Shown here in pieces: positions 33,810 through 43,162 of a DNA stretch of 64,000 bases (the stretch's first letter is position 1; every line of letters begins with the position of its first letter). The position numbers were made by a program, and so were the translations under genes. The notes under the pieces are model-generated. The model searched no databases. It was not told the origin of the DNA and worked only from the letters and a program-made list of their open reading frames with translations. Origin of the DNA: Bog-532 sp963833835 (GTDB lineage: Bacteria; Actinomycetota; Actinomycetes; Streptosporangiales; Streptosporangiaceae); NCBI GenBank assembly GCA_963833835.1, contig CAWHZI010000016.1:806001-870000 (forward strand), written 5' to 3'.

Positions 33810-35494
33810 CCCGCAGTTTCCCGCGAGCCCGCTGGCACGCTGGTCAGCTGGTGCAGCGCGCGCGTGTCGGCCTCGAGCAGTTCGAGGTAGCCCTCGGTCT
33901 CGGCCGCGCGCCGGGCGGCGTCCCAGCCGAGCAGGTCACCCATGATATCGGTCACCGGGCCGACCGCTTCCGCGCCGTGCGCCCCGGTCTCGATGAACAG
34001 CCGGACCCGGCGGACCAGCACGTCCTCCACGTGCAGCGCCCCCTCGTGGGTGACCGCGTAGGCGGCCTCCGCGGCCAGGTACGGGTGGCCGTCGGCCAGC
34101 GGCCGGGCCAGCGCCGGGTCGTCCCGGGTCAGCTCCAGGACCTCCTCGGTCAGCGTCCCGTACCGATCGAGCAGGTGCTCGACCGCGTCGGCGGGTACGC
34201 CATAGTCCTCGGCCAGCCGCTCGGCCTCGGCCGCCGCCGCGGCCAGGCCGTCCGCGCCCAGCAGCGGCAGCTGGTCGGTGACCGAGGCGGGCACCCAGCG
34301 GCCGAAGTCGGCCACGGCCGCGTCCACCACATCGCGGGCCATCAGCCGGTAGGTGGTGAACTTGCCACCCGCGATGCTGGTCAGCCCGGGCACCGGCGTG
34401 TCCACCACGTGCTCGCGGGAAAGCTTGGTCGTCGGCTTGGAGTCGTCCGCCGCGACCAGCGGCCGCAGCCCGGCGTACACGCCGATCACGTCGGACCGGG
34501 TCAGCGGGCGGTCCAGCACCCGGTTAGCGTGCTCCAGGATGTAGTCGATGTCCTCGCCGGTCGGGGTGGGTTCGGCCCGGTCCCCGGTCCAGTCGGTGTC
34601 GGTGGTGCCGACGATCCAGCGCTGGCCCCAGGGGATGATGAACAGCACGCTCTTCTCGGTGCGGGAGATGATCCCGGTGTCGGCCCGGATCGCCTCGTAC
34701 GGCACCACGATGTGCACGCCCTTGGACATCCGCACCTTGTACCCGGCCTGGATACCGCCCAGCTCGTGCACCAGGTCGGTCCACACGCCGGCGCACAGCA
34801 CCACCCGCTTGGCCCGCACCTCCAGCTCCTGGCCGGTCTCCTCGTCGCGGACCCGGGCCCCCACCACCTGGCCCTCGTCGCCGCGCAGCAGCTTTTGCGC
34901 ACTGACCCGGTTGGCGATCAGCGCTCCGTGCGCGGCGGCGGTGCGGGCCACGGTCACCGTGTACCGGGCGTCGTCGGTCTGGGCGTCGTAGTACAGCAGC
35001 GCGCCGGCCAGCCCGGACGGCTTGAGGCCGGGCGCGAGCCGGAGCGCGCCCCGGACGGTCAGGTGCTTGTGGTGCGGGACCGGCCGCTTGGTCCCCTCCA
35101 TCGCGTCGTACAGCACCAGGCCGGCCCCGACGTACGGCCGCTCGAGCACCTTGCGGTGCAGCGGGTAGAGGAACGACACCGGCTTGACCAGGTGCGGGGC
35201 CAGCTTGGAGACCAGCAGGTCACGTTCGCGCAGGGCTTCCCAGACCAGCTTGAAGTCGAACTGCTCCAGGTACCGCAGGCCGCCGTGGATGAGCTTGCTC
35301 GAGCGGCTCGACGTGCCCGAAGCCAGGTCGCGCGCTTCGACCAGCGCGACCCGCAGGCCCCGGGAGGCGGCGTCCAGCGCGGCGCCGGCGCCGGTGATGC
35401 CGCCGCCGATCACGAGCACGTCGAACTCTGTGCCGGCCAGGCGGTCGAGGGCCGGGGCGCGGTCACGGGCGTCCAGCTTGCCGTTTTTGGGCAT
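33806..35494 (-). CDS. glpD: Glycerol-3-phosphate dehydrogenase, FAD-dependent
   Basis: A 562-aa flavoenzyme oxidising glycerol 3-phosphate to dihydroxyacetone phosphate at the membrane, electrons going to quinone. Visible: FAD fold VLVIGGGITGAGAALDA, SGTSSRSSKLIHGGLRYLE, VVLCAGVWTD, VGTTDTDW and GGKFTTYR, then the C-terminal helical domain. ATG start with AGGAAG upstream. It is divergent from glpF/glpK, with which it forms the glycerol pathway. Confidence 0.93.
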   Translation of the reverse strand: MPKNGKLDARDRAPALDRLAGTEFDVLVIGGGITGAGAALDAASRGLRVALVEARDLASGTSSRSSKLIHGGLRYLEQFDFKLVWEALRERDLLVSKLAPHLVKPVSFLYPLHRKVLERPYVGAGLVLYDAMEGTKRPVPHHKHLTVRGALRLAPGLKPSGLAGALLYYDAQTDDARYTVTVARTAAAHGALIANRVSAQKLLRGDEGQVVGARVRDEETGQELEVRAKRVVLCAGVWTDLVHELGGIQAGYKVRMSKGVHIVVPYEAIRADTGIISRTEKSVLFIIPWGQRWIVGTTDTDWTGDRAEPTPTGEDIDYILEHANRVLDRPLTRSDVIGVYAGLRPLVAADDSKPTTKLSREHVVDTPVPGLTSIAGGKFTTYRLMARDVVDAAVADFGRWVPASVTDQLPLLGADGLAAAAAEAERLAEDYGVPADAVEHLLDRYGTLTEEVLELTRDDPALARPLADGHPYLAAEAAYAVTHEGALHVEDVLVRRVRLFIETGAHGAEAVGPVTDIMGDLLGWDAARRAAETEGYLELLEADTRALHQLTSVPAGSRETAG

Positions 35495-35846
35495 CAGGTG
35501 GCTTCTTCCTAACGGCCCAGAGGCGTAGTTTCAGGGTGATGTGGGCATGGACTTTCGTCCGGCACCCTGCCTACAGTGTATGTACATCGTCAACCTGGCG
35601 CGCCCGCCGGCGCGCGCCGCCGGCGGTGCGGCTCACCTGCCGCCCGCGCTGACCGCATGCCCAATTCCAGAACCTCGCCCCAGAATTCACCCCGCCAATA
35701 TGAGGCCGCTGGCTTCTAGATCTTGCTGGAGGTGCGCGAGGGACGTACGTTGCTCTTAGACCTCGAAGATCATGCCGTAATAGCCCGCTCATCCTGTCAC
35801 CGCCGACAGTTGTCAGTGGCTGCCAGGGCTGACTTAAGGGGGTCTT
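35495..35846. other. Divergent glp intergenic region
   Basis: A 352-bp gap between glpD (minus) and glpF (plus). It holds a small dyad TGTATGTACA (35577-35586) and a GC-rich palindromic stretch around 35600-35630. A TTGCTC at 35750 could be a -35 element for glpF but no good -10 follows. No convincing gene or GylR-type operator seen. Confidence 0.45.
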
Positions 35847-36833
35847 ATGTCCGACATCCAGCCGTTGTTGGCCCGTGGCGAGGGCCGAAGTATCGGACGC
35901 ATCAGTGGCCTGTGGGGCGAACTGATGGCCGAGTTCCTCGGCACCATGATCATCCTCGCGTTTGGTGACGGCTGTGTGGCCATGGCCGTCGCCGCCCTGC
36001 CCGGCTCCGGCCGGGCGGCGACCTCGACCACGATCTTCCTGGCCGCGGGCGACTGGCTGCTGATCGCGTTCGGCTGGTGCTTCGCCGTCGCGTTCGCGGT
36101 GTGGGTGGCCGGCGGCGTCAGCGGGGCGCACCTCAATCCGGCCGTCACGCTGGCCTTCGCCGCCCGCCGCGGGTTCCCCTGGCGCAAGGTCCTGCCGTAC
36201 TGGGCCGCCCAGGTGGTTGGCGCCTTCACCGGCGCGGCGATCGTGTACATGGTCTACGAGTCCGCGATCAACGCGTTCAACCTGGCGGCGAAGACGCCGA
36301 AAGGCGGGGGCCAAGCACTCGCCACCTATTCGATTTTCGCCACGTTCCCGGCGCCGTACTTCCACGGCTCGAACGTCGGCCCGCTGATCGACCAGATCGT
36401 CGGCACGGCGTTCCTGGTCATGTTCGTCGTCGCCGTCATCGACGCCCGCAACACGGCGGTCGGCTCGAACCTCGGGCCGCTGGTCATCGGCTTCATCGTG
36501 GCCGCGATCGGTATTTCGTACGGCGCCAACGCCGGCTACGCCATCAACCCGGCCCGCGACTTCGGGCCCCGGCTCTTCGCCTGGATCGCCGGGTGGGGAA
36601 AGGTGGCCCTCCCCGGGACCTACCACGCGATCGGATTCCATTTCAGCGATTACTTCTGGATACCCATCGTCGGGCCTTTGATCGGCGGCGTCATCGGCGT
36701 CGTCATCTACGACCTGTTCATCGGCGACGTGCTGCACGCGCGGCTCAAGGCGTCCGAAGAGGTCGAAGGCCCGATCGCGGAGACCGGCCTACCGGGTGAC
36801 GTGGCCGCCGACAGGTCAGCTCCCGACGCCTGA
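35847..36833 (+). CDS. glpF: Aquaglyceroporin (glycerol facilitator)
   Basis: A 328-aa MIP-family channel with both half-helix motifs, HLNPAVT and INPARDFGPR. The Asp after the second NPAR is the usual mark of glycerol facilitators over water-only aquaporins. Six predicted membrane helices, a longer than usual N-terminal leader and an acidic C-terminal tail. It lets glycerol diffuse in for the kinase encoded 45 bp downstream. Confidence 0.9.
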   Translation: MSDIQPLLARGEGRSIGRISGLWGELMAEFLGTMIILAFGDGCVAMAVAALPGSGRAATSTTIFLAAGDWLLIAFGWCFAVAFAVWVAGGVSGAHLNPAVTLAFAARRGFPWRKVLPYWAAQVVGAFTGAAIVYMVYESAINAFNLAAKTPKGGGQALATYSIFATFPAPYFHGSNVGPLIDQIVGTAFLVMFVVAVIDARNTAVGSNLGPLVIGFIVAAIGISYGANAGYAINPARDFGPRLFAWIAGWGKVALPGTYHAIGFHFSDYFWIPIVGPLIGGVIGVVIYDLFIGDVLHARLKASEEVEGPIAETGLPGDVAADRSAPDA

Positions 36834-36878
36834 CCACCGTCCGGCAATCGACCCCAGACTCAAGGAGGAGGACCCGCG

Positions 36879-38396
36879 ATGGCCGACTTTGTGGCAGCGG
36901 TGGACCAGGGCACGACCAGCACGCGATGCATGATCTTCGACCACGGCGGCAATGAGATCGGCCGCCACCAGCTGGAGCACAACCAGATCCTGCCCCAGTC
37001 CGGCTGGGTCGAGCACGACCCGGTGGAGATCTGGGAGCGGACCTCCTCGGTCATCCAGACCGCGCTGAACAACAAGGGCCTGTCCGCCTCGGACCTGGAC
37101 AGCTTCGGCATCACCAACCAGCGCGAGACCACGCTGATCTGGAACAAGCGCACCGGCCGTCCGTACTACAACGCCATCGTCTGGCAGGACACCCGGACCG
37201 ACCGGATCGCCTCCGAGCTGGAGCGCTCCGGGGCCGGAGAAGTCATCCGGTACAAGGCCGGGCTGCCGCCGGCCACCTACTTCGCCGGCGGCAAGATCAA
37301 GTGGCTGCTGGACAACGTGGACGGGCTGCGGGCCGACGCCGAAAAGGGCGACGCGCTCTTCGGCACCACCGACAGCTGGGTGCTGTGGAACCTGACCGGC
37401 GGCACCGACGGCGGCGTGCACATCACCGACGTGACCAACGCCAGCCGGACCATGCTGATGAACCTGGAGACGCTGGACTGGGACGAGGAGCTGCTCGGCT
37501 TCCTCGGCGTGCCCCGGGCCATGCTGCCGGAGATCTGGCCCAGCTCGTCGCCGACCCCGTACGGCACCACCCGGGCGAACGGCCCGGTCCACGGTGAGCT
37601 CCCCATCACCGGCATCCTGGGCGACCAGCAGGCCGCGACCGTGGGTCAGGTGTGCTTCTCGCCCGGTGACGCCAAGAACACCTACGGCACCGGCAACTTC
37701 CTGATCCTGAACACCGGCACCGAGCTGATCCGGTCCAAGGCCGGCCTGCTCACCACGCCGGCCTACAAGTTCGGTGACGACCCGGTGGTGTACGCGCTCG
37801 AAGGATCGATCGCGGTGACCGGCTCGGCCGTGCAGTGGCTGCGCGACCAGCTCGGCATCATCAGCGGTGCGGCCGAGAGTGAGAGCCTGGCCCGGCAGGT
37901 CGAGGACACCGGGGGCGTCTACTTCGTGCCCGCGTTCTCGGGGTTGTTCGCCCCGTACTGGCGGTCCGACGCCCGCGGCGCGATCGTCGGCCTGTCCCGG
38001 TTCAACACCAACGCCCACCTGGCCCGGGCCACGCTGGAGGCGATCTGCTACCAGAGCCGCGACGTGGTCGAGGCCGGGGAGCAGGACTCGGGTGTGCACC
38101 TGGACGTGCTCAAGGTCGACGGCGGCGTGACCGCCAACGACCTGTGCATGCAGTTGCAGGCCGACATCCTCGGCGTGCCGGTCAGCCGGCCGGTGGTCGC
38201 GGAGACCACCGCGCTCGGCGCCGCCTACGCCGCCGGGCTGGCCACCGGGTTCTGGAGCAACATCGAGGAGCTCAAGGCCAACTGGAACGAGTCCAAGCGC
38301 TGGCAGCCCCAGTGGTCCGAGGAGCAGCGTGAGAGCGGCTACGCGGGCTGGAAGAAGGCGGTCCAGCGCACCCTGGACTGGGTCGACGTCAGCTGA
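36879..38396 (+). CDS. glpK: Glycerol kinase
   Basis: A 505-aa FGGY-family kinase: AVDQGTTSTRCMIFD phosphate loop, ITNQRETTLIWNK, IVWQDTRT, YGTGNF and DGGVTANDLCMQLQADIL. It converts glycerol to sn-glycerol 3-phosphate. A near-perfect AAGGAGGAGG lies upstream of the ATG. Likely co-transcribed with glpF. Confidence 0.95.
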   Translation: MADFVAAVDQGTTSTRCMIFDHGGNEIGRHQLEHNQILPQSGWVEHDPVEIWERTSSVIQTALNNKGLSASDLDSFGITNQRETTLIWNKRTGRPYYNAIVWQDTRTDRIASELERSGAGEVIRYKAGLPPATYFAGGKIKWLLDNVDGLRADAEKGDALFGTTDSWVLWNLTGGTDGGVHITDVTNASRTMLMNLETLDWDEELLGFLGVPRAMLPEIWPSSSPTPYGTTRANGPVHGELPITGILGDQQAATVGQVCFSPGDAKNTYGTGNFLILNTGTELIRSKAGLLTTPAYKFGDDPVVYALEGSIAVTGSAVQWLRDQLGIISGAAESESLARQVEDTGGVYFVPAFSGLFAPYWRSDARGAIVGLSRFNTNAHLARATLEAICYQSRDVVEAGEQDSGVHLDVLKVDGGVTANDLCMQLQADILGVPVSRPVVAETTALGAAYAAGLATGFWSNIEELKANWNESKRWQPQWSEEQRESGYAGWKKAVQRTLDWVDVS

Positions 38397-38406
38397 CCCC
38401 AGTTAA

Positions 38407-39484
38407 TTAGGCCAGGATCTGCCCGAGGTCGAAGTTGACCGGTTCCTCCAGTTGCGCGTACGTGCACGACTGGGGGAGCCGGTCCGGCCGCCAGCGGACG
38501 AACTGCGCGGTGTGGCGGAACCGCACGCCCTCCATGTGGTCGTAGCGGACCTCCACCACCCGATCCGGGCGCAGCGGCACGAACGACAGGTCCTTGCCCG
38601 AGTTCCACCGGCTGCCCTCGGCCTTACGCGGGGTGCGCTGGCCTTCCTCGTGCCGCTGCCAGTTCCACGGGTGCTCGTCGAAGCTGGTCACCCAGGGCTG
38701 CAGCTCCGTCATCAGCTCACGGCGCCGCTCCATCGGGAACGCGCCGATCACGCCCACGCTGGCCAGCTCGCCCTCTGCGTTGTACAGGCCGAGCAGCAGC
38801 GAGCCCACCGCGTCCGGGCCGCTCTTGTGCGGGCGGTAACCAGCCACCACGCAGTCCGCCGTGCGCTCGTGCTTGATCTTGAACATGATCCGCTTGTCTT
38901 CGACGTACGGGCTTTCCAGCCGCTTGGCCACCACGCCGTCCAGGCCAGCCCCCTCGAACTGGCCGAACCAGCCCTGCGCTTCGGCTCGGTCGGTGGTGGC
39001 CGGGGTCAGGTGCACCGAGGTCCCCGCGCCCGCGAGCGCGCGGACCAGCGCGTCCCGCCGGGCCGAGAACGGCTGCTCGACCAGGTTCTCGTCGCCCACG
39101 GCCAGCGCGTCGAACGCGACCAGGTGGGCCGGTGTCTGCCCGGCCAGCAGGTTGATCCGGGTCTCGGCCGGGTGGATGCGCTGCAGCAGCGCCTCGAAGT
39201 CCAGCCGCCGCCCCTCGCGCGTCGGGGATGACGATCTCCCCGTCGATCACGCAGCGCTCCGGCAGCTCGGCCTTGATCGCGGCCACCAGTTCCGGGAAGT
39301 ACCGGGTCATCGGGCGCTCGTTCCGGCTGCCGATCTCCACCTCGTCCCCGTCGCGGAACACGACGGCCCGGAAGCCGTCCCACTTGGGCTCGAAGCTGAA
39401 CGGGCCCTCGGGTATCTCGGCCACCGACTTGGCCAGCATGGGCGAGATCGGCGGGTTCACCGGAAGATCCATGTCCCCCATCAT
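38407..39484 (-). pseudogene. ATP-dependent DNA ligase (LigC/LigD ligase-domain type), apparent frameshift
   Basis: The N-terminal part (FEPKWDGFRA with the adenylated Lys, MTRYFPEL, CVIDGEIVIPDARG) and the C-terminal part (LDGVVAKRLESPYVEDK motif IV, FKIKHERTADCVVAGYR motif V, OB fold) lie in different frames. One extra C in the CCCC run at 39211-39214 (plus strand) explains it; removing one base gives GRRLDFEALLQ and full read-through to about 358 aa, the normal length. Either a homopolymer sequencing error or a fresh mutation. The start is among three closely spaced ATGs (39484 to 39472). Confidence 0.8.
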
Positions 39485-39536
39485 CTACCAGCCGCTTTGG
39501 GCCGGCTGAATCAGGATCGCCGGCGAGGAGGCACAC

Positions 39537-40349
39537 ATGGGCGGAGTACGGCGAATCATCCCGCTGACGCTGGGCTGGGCGGACCTGCAGCTCAGCGTGT
39601 CGATCCACGGTGACACGTCCGGGGTGATGCTGCGCGAGCCGGTCCCCGGCGTGCTGCTGCAGTGCGACGGCGGCTGGCTGCTGCTGGACACCGGCTACAA
39701 CACCGCGCTGATCAACGACCTGGCGCTGCGTCAGCGCTTTTACCACGACCCGCTGGAACAGCCGGTGCCGCTGCCCGGCCCCGGGGAGCCGCTGGAGGAG
39801 ACGCTGGCCGCGGTGGGGGTGGATCTGGCCGACGTGCACGCGGTGGCCGTGAGTCATCTGCACAGCGACCACGCCGGCGGCCTCAAGCTGTTCGCGGGCC
39901 GGGTGCCGGTCCACGTCCAGCGGCGCGAGCTGGCCTACGGCCTGAACGGCACCACCGGCCCGGAGGAGAACGGCATCTTCCGCATCGACTACGACGACCC
40001 CCGGCTGGACTGGCGCCAGGCCGACGGCGACGTCGAGATCGCCCCCGGCGTGACCGCGGTGCTGACGGCCGGTCACACCCCCGGCCACCAGAGCTTCATC
40101 GTCGACCTGGACCCGTCCGTGGGCGGTGGCGGCCTGGTGTTCGCCTTCGACGCCGCCGACCTGACCGTCAACATTGACGAGGAACTCGCCGTGGGCGGCT
40201 TCATCGACGTCGAGCCCGAGGTCACCGTGGCCGCCATCCGCAAGCTCAAAGCCCTCGCGGCCGACCGCGGCTACCGCATCGTCCCCGGCCACGACCCCGT
40301 AGCCTGGCCCGCCCTGACTGATGAGCTGACCACCCGCTGGCCCAGCTAA
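39537..40349 (+). CDS. Metallo-beta-lactamase-fold hydrolase, AHL-lactonase-like
   Basis: A 270-aa MBL protein with a complete dinuclear metal site: SHLHSDHAGG, the third His in TAGHTPGHQS, Asp in FDAADLT and the final His in PGHDP. Layout and length fit the AttM/AiiA lactonase-like group, which opens acyl-homoserine or other lactones; many members have other substrates. AGGAGGCACAC precedes the ATG. Stands alone between the ligase gene and a long non-coding gap. Confidence 0.82.
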   Translation: MGGVRRIIPLTLGWADLQLSVSIHGDTSGVMLREPVPGVLLQCDGGWLLLDTGYNTALINDLALRQRFYHDPLEQPVPLPGPGEPLEETLAAVGVDLADVHAVAVSHLHSDHAGGLKLFAGRVPVHVQRRELAYGLNGTTGPEENGIFRIDYDDPRLDWRQADGDVEIAPGVTAVLTAGHTPGHQSFIVDLDPSVGGGGLVFAFDAADLTVNIDEELAVGGFIDVEPEVTVAAIRKLKALAADRGYRIVPGHDPVAWPALTDELTTRWPS

Positions 40350-40914
40350 CCCGCCCCTCACCCTGAAGCTCCAGAGCCCCATCGCCCCTGGCCGCCCCTG
40401 GTCCGAAGGCGGGGTGAGACGCTCCCGCCCGGCTCGCTTGCCACCCCGCCGCGGGGCTGTCCGTGCCCGGGGGAGACGCTCCCGCCCACGCCTGCTCCTA
40501 CCACGCGCCGGGTCACCCGTTTCCCGTGGGTCGCCTAGGCCCCGTGGGTCACTCCGGACCCAGTGACCACTCGGGTCCCACCGGCTTGCTCGCGCCTGCT
40601 GGGCACCGGGCTCACCTCGCCGCTCGCCGGTCTGTTCAGCGCCCGCTCGTGAAAGCGCTCTGAGCTGGGCTTTTACTCGTGGTCCGGCCTCGCTGCGCCC
40701 TCCCGGCGGCCCCGCTCACCCTTCCGCTATTAACCCTGGCGATATACCTCCGTGATGTCCGTGTGATCACTGTTAAAGTTGGCCAATTTTAATATTCAAT
40801 GACCGATTTCGATGTGATCTCGGTTACATAACTGATCGGTAATTTCAGCAAACGCCTGATTTGCCGAGGTTGACGTGTACACCATGCTCCGGATGCCTCA
40901 ACCAAGGAGCAAAC
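40350..40914. other. Long intergenic region upstream of the NlpC/P60 gene
   Basis: 565 bp without a credible gene. The first 380 bp are GC-rich with a duplicated GAGACGCTCCCGCCC (around 40417 and 40473). The last 175 bp (about 40735-40914) are strikingly AT-rich for this genome and contain GTGATCAC and an ACCGAT/ATCGGT pair flanking about 30 bp. This is probably the promoter and 5' leader of the NlpC/P60 gene. A riboswitch was considered but could not be supported. Confidence 0.5.
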
Positions 40915-41385
40915 ATGTCAATTCGACATAAAGCAGGCACCATCGCCGGATCGATGGCTGTGCTTTCCCTCGCCTTCACAGGACTCTCGGGTGTCGCCAA
41001 CGCGAAGACCCAGTCGTTCAATCAGAAGGTGGCCGGAGACGCGGTGACCTTCGTCCACAAGGTTCCATACGTCTATGGCGGCAGCTCGCCGAGGACCGGA
41101 TTCGACTGCAGTGGCCTCACGAGCTACGTGTACGGCCACTACGGCAAGTCGATCCCGCGCACCGCCGAAGCGCAATTCCAGAAATTCCGGCGCATTAGCG
41201 AAAGCAAGGCCTGGGGCGGCGACCTCGTGTTCTTCCACGAGAATTCCAGCCCGACCAGCTACGTCTACCACGTCGCGGTTTACGAGGGCAACGGCCGCAT
41301 CGTGTCCGCCTCGACCCCGTCCGAGGGGATCGTCCGGGAGAAGATCTACTCTTCCCATGTCACGTTTGGGACGATCACCCACTAG
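40915..41385 (+). CDS. Secreted NlpC/P60 peptidoglycan hydrolase
   Basis: A 156-aa protein: signal peptide (residues 1-30, ending VANA) and a minimal NlpC/P60 domain with catalytic Cys in FDCSGLTSYVYG and His in YHVAVYEGNG. It should cut D-Glu to meso-DAP type bonds in peptidoglycan stems. There is no SH3 or coiled-coil domain. The ATG at 40915 has AAGGAGC upstream. Base composition is less GC-rich than the neighbours. Stop overlaps the convergent methyltransferase stop by 4 bp. Confidence 0.88.
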   Translation: MSIRHKAGTIAGSMAVLSLAFTGLSGVANAKTQSFNQKVAGDAVTFVHKVPYVYGGSSPRTGFDCSGLTSYVYGHYGKSIPRTAEAQFQKFRRISESKAWGGDLVFFHENSSPTSYVYHVAVYEGNGRIVSASTPSEGIVREKIYSSHVTFGTITH

Positions 41386-42212
41386 GGCTTGAGGCCGACC
41401 CCGCCCCACATGGCCGCCGCGGCCCCGGCTTCCGCCGCGGTGGCGGGCCGCCACTCCTGGATCGGCACCACTCCGGGCGAGACCAGGTCCAGCCCGTCGA
41501 AGAAGCGGGTGACCTGTTCCTTGCTCCGGTACGTGCTGCGCTGCGCGAGTAGCCGGTTCAGCCGGTCACCCATGGCCTTCATGGCGGTGGCGTGCATGTC
41601 GCTGGGGACATGCGAGATCGTCAGTGAGCTGCCCGGTGGCAGGTCGGCCATCAACCGGGACACGATCTCCTGCGGGTCCTCGTCCTCGCTCACGAAGTGC
41701 AGGACGGCGATCAGCATGACCGCGACCGGCAGGCTGAAGTCCAGCTGGCCGGCCGCGGCCCGCAGGATCTCGCCGGGGTCGCGCACGTCGGCGTCCAGGT
41801 AGGCCGTGGCCCCCTCGGGGGCACTGCGCAGCAGGGCCCGGGCGTGGGCCAGCACCATCGGGTCGTTGTCGGCGTAGACCACGCGGGACTCCGGCGCGAT
41901 GGCCTGGGCCACCTCGTGCGTGTTGCTGGCCGTGGGGATGCCGGTGCCGATGTCCAGGAACTGCCGGATGCCGACCTCGCCCGCCAGGTAGCGCACGGTG
42001 CGGGCCAGGAACGCGCGGTTGGCCCGGACCGAGGACACCAGCTGCGGGTAGGCCGCGATGGCCTCGTCGCCGGCTTCCCGGTCGGGGGCGAAGTTGTCCT
42101 TGCCGCCCAGCCAGTAGTCGTACACCCGGGCGATGTGGGCCACGCTGGTGTCGATGTCGATGTGCGCGTCCTCGCTCTCGGGGACCACGCTCTGGAAGAA
42201 GCCGTCGGCCAC
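41382..42212 (-). CDS. SAM-dependent methyltransferase, DUF574 family
   Basis: A 276-aa protein of the actinobacteria-specific DUF574 (pfam04672) family: DIDTSVAHIARVYDYWLGGK at the start, SAM motif FLDIGTGIPT and SRVVYADNDPMVL. The GTG at 42212 is preferred for its AGAAGGGA ribosome-binding site. Substrate unknown. Lies 47 bp after ureD on the same strand but is not a known urease factor. Confidence 0.87.
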   Translation of the reverse strand: MADGFFQSVVPESEDAHIDIDTSVAHIARVYDYWLGGKDNFAPDREAGDEAIAAYPQLVSSVRANRAFLARTVRYLAGEVGIRQFLDIGTGIPTASNTHEVAQAIAPESRVVYADNDPMVLAHARALLRSAPEGATAYLDADVRDPGEILRAAAGQLDFSLPVAVMLIAVLHFVSEDEDPQEIVSRLMADLPPGSSLTISHVPSDMHATAMKAMGDRLNRLLAQRSTYRSKEQVTRFFDGLDLVSPGVVPIQEWRPATAAEAGAAAAMWGGVGLKP

Positions 42213-42259
42213 GGGGGAGTCCCTTCTCGCGGCGCCCGCGGGTATACGGGCAGCGCGCA

Positions 42260-43115
42260 TCAAGCGTTCCCCCCGCCAGTCCCCGACAATACCGCTGTCG
42301 CTGCCGGCGCGACGCCCGCCGGGGGCACGGCGGCCGCTCTGGGCTGGCGCGGCAGCTGATCCAGTCCCCAGTCCAGCCGCTGCCGCAGCACCCGGGTGTC
42401 ATGCGCCAGCGCGGTGACCAGCACCCCCGGCCCCGCTAGCGGCATTACCGTCACCCACGGCTCCGTCACCCCGCCAGAACCAGAAGCCCCACCAACCCCG
42501 CCAACCATCATCAGCCTCACCGATCGCATCAGCCTCAACGGACAGCAGTGTCCCGGCGGCCCGGTGGCCGGCCAGCACGGCCGGGCCGGAGCTGGCCGCA
42601 TCGGTGCCGCTGACGTCGAGCTCGTGCCGCAGCAGCGGCCGCTGGCCCCGGGCACTGTCCCGGTCAACGGCCAGGCGGGTGCGGCAGGCCCCGCCGCGCT
42701 CGCCGTGCCGGCCGAGCAGGACCTCGTCCCGGAGCAGCAGCGTGGCGTCGGCGGCCAGGCGGACCGTCACCTCGGTCCGGTGCCGGGCGCCGTCCGCGGC
42801 CACGGTGGGCTCGGGCAGGTACTCCAGGCGGGCGCCCGGGCCGACCGTGGCCGTCACGGTGAGCCGGGATGCTTCGCCGTAACGGCCGGGCAGCGCCACC
42901 GCCGCCGCGACCGTGCGCAGCCGCAGGGTGGCCCCGGCCCGGACCTCGATCCGCAGTTCCAGGGTGTCCCCGCCCAGCGGGCCGGCCGCCCCGCTGACCA
43001 GGTACACCCCCTCGGGGGTGCGGCGCAGGACCAGCGGGACCTGGGACCGCTGGACCGGCAGCCGGAGGGAGCCACCGGGCCCGGCCTCGGCCACCAGTTC
43101 GGCCACTGCTCTCAC
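42260..43115 (-). pseudogene. ureD: Urease accessory protein UreD, apparent frameshift
   Basis: The first two thirds (VQRSQVPLVLRR, GGDTLELRIEVRAGATLRL, LLRDEVLLGRHGE, LLSVEADAIGEAD) are normal UreD. After about 42500-42520 the frame turns into Trp/Gly-rich nonsense, while the next frame continues with TEPWVTVMPLAGPGVLVTALA and VLRQRLDWGLDQL, a typical UreD C-terminus. Skipping one base restores about 284 aa. The break sits in a GGVGGASGSGG low-complexity stretch. UreD scaffolds nickel delivery to apo-urease with UreF and UreG. Last gene of the urease operon. Confidence 0.8.
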
Positions 43116-43162
43116 GACGGCGCCACTTTCACGAAGGCGTCATTTTCACGACGGCATCGTTC

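Noticed and set aside
35541..35759. 72-codon open frame in the glpD-glpF gap
   Set aside because: No ribosome-binding site and a Pro/Arg/Ala-rich product typical of chance frames.
40463..40663. 66-codon open frame in the long gap before the NlpC/P60 gene
   Set aside because: Pro/Gly/His-rich without a ribosome-binding site, domain or good start.
40735..40914. Cyclic di-AMP (ydaO) riboswitch before the NlpC/P60 gene
   Set aside because: Gene type and leader length fit, but the conserved ydaO sequence blocks could not be found by eye. An Rfam scan would decide.
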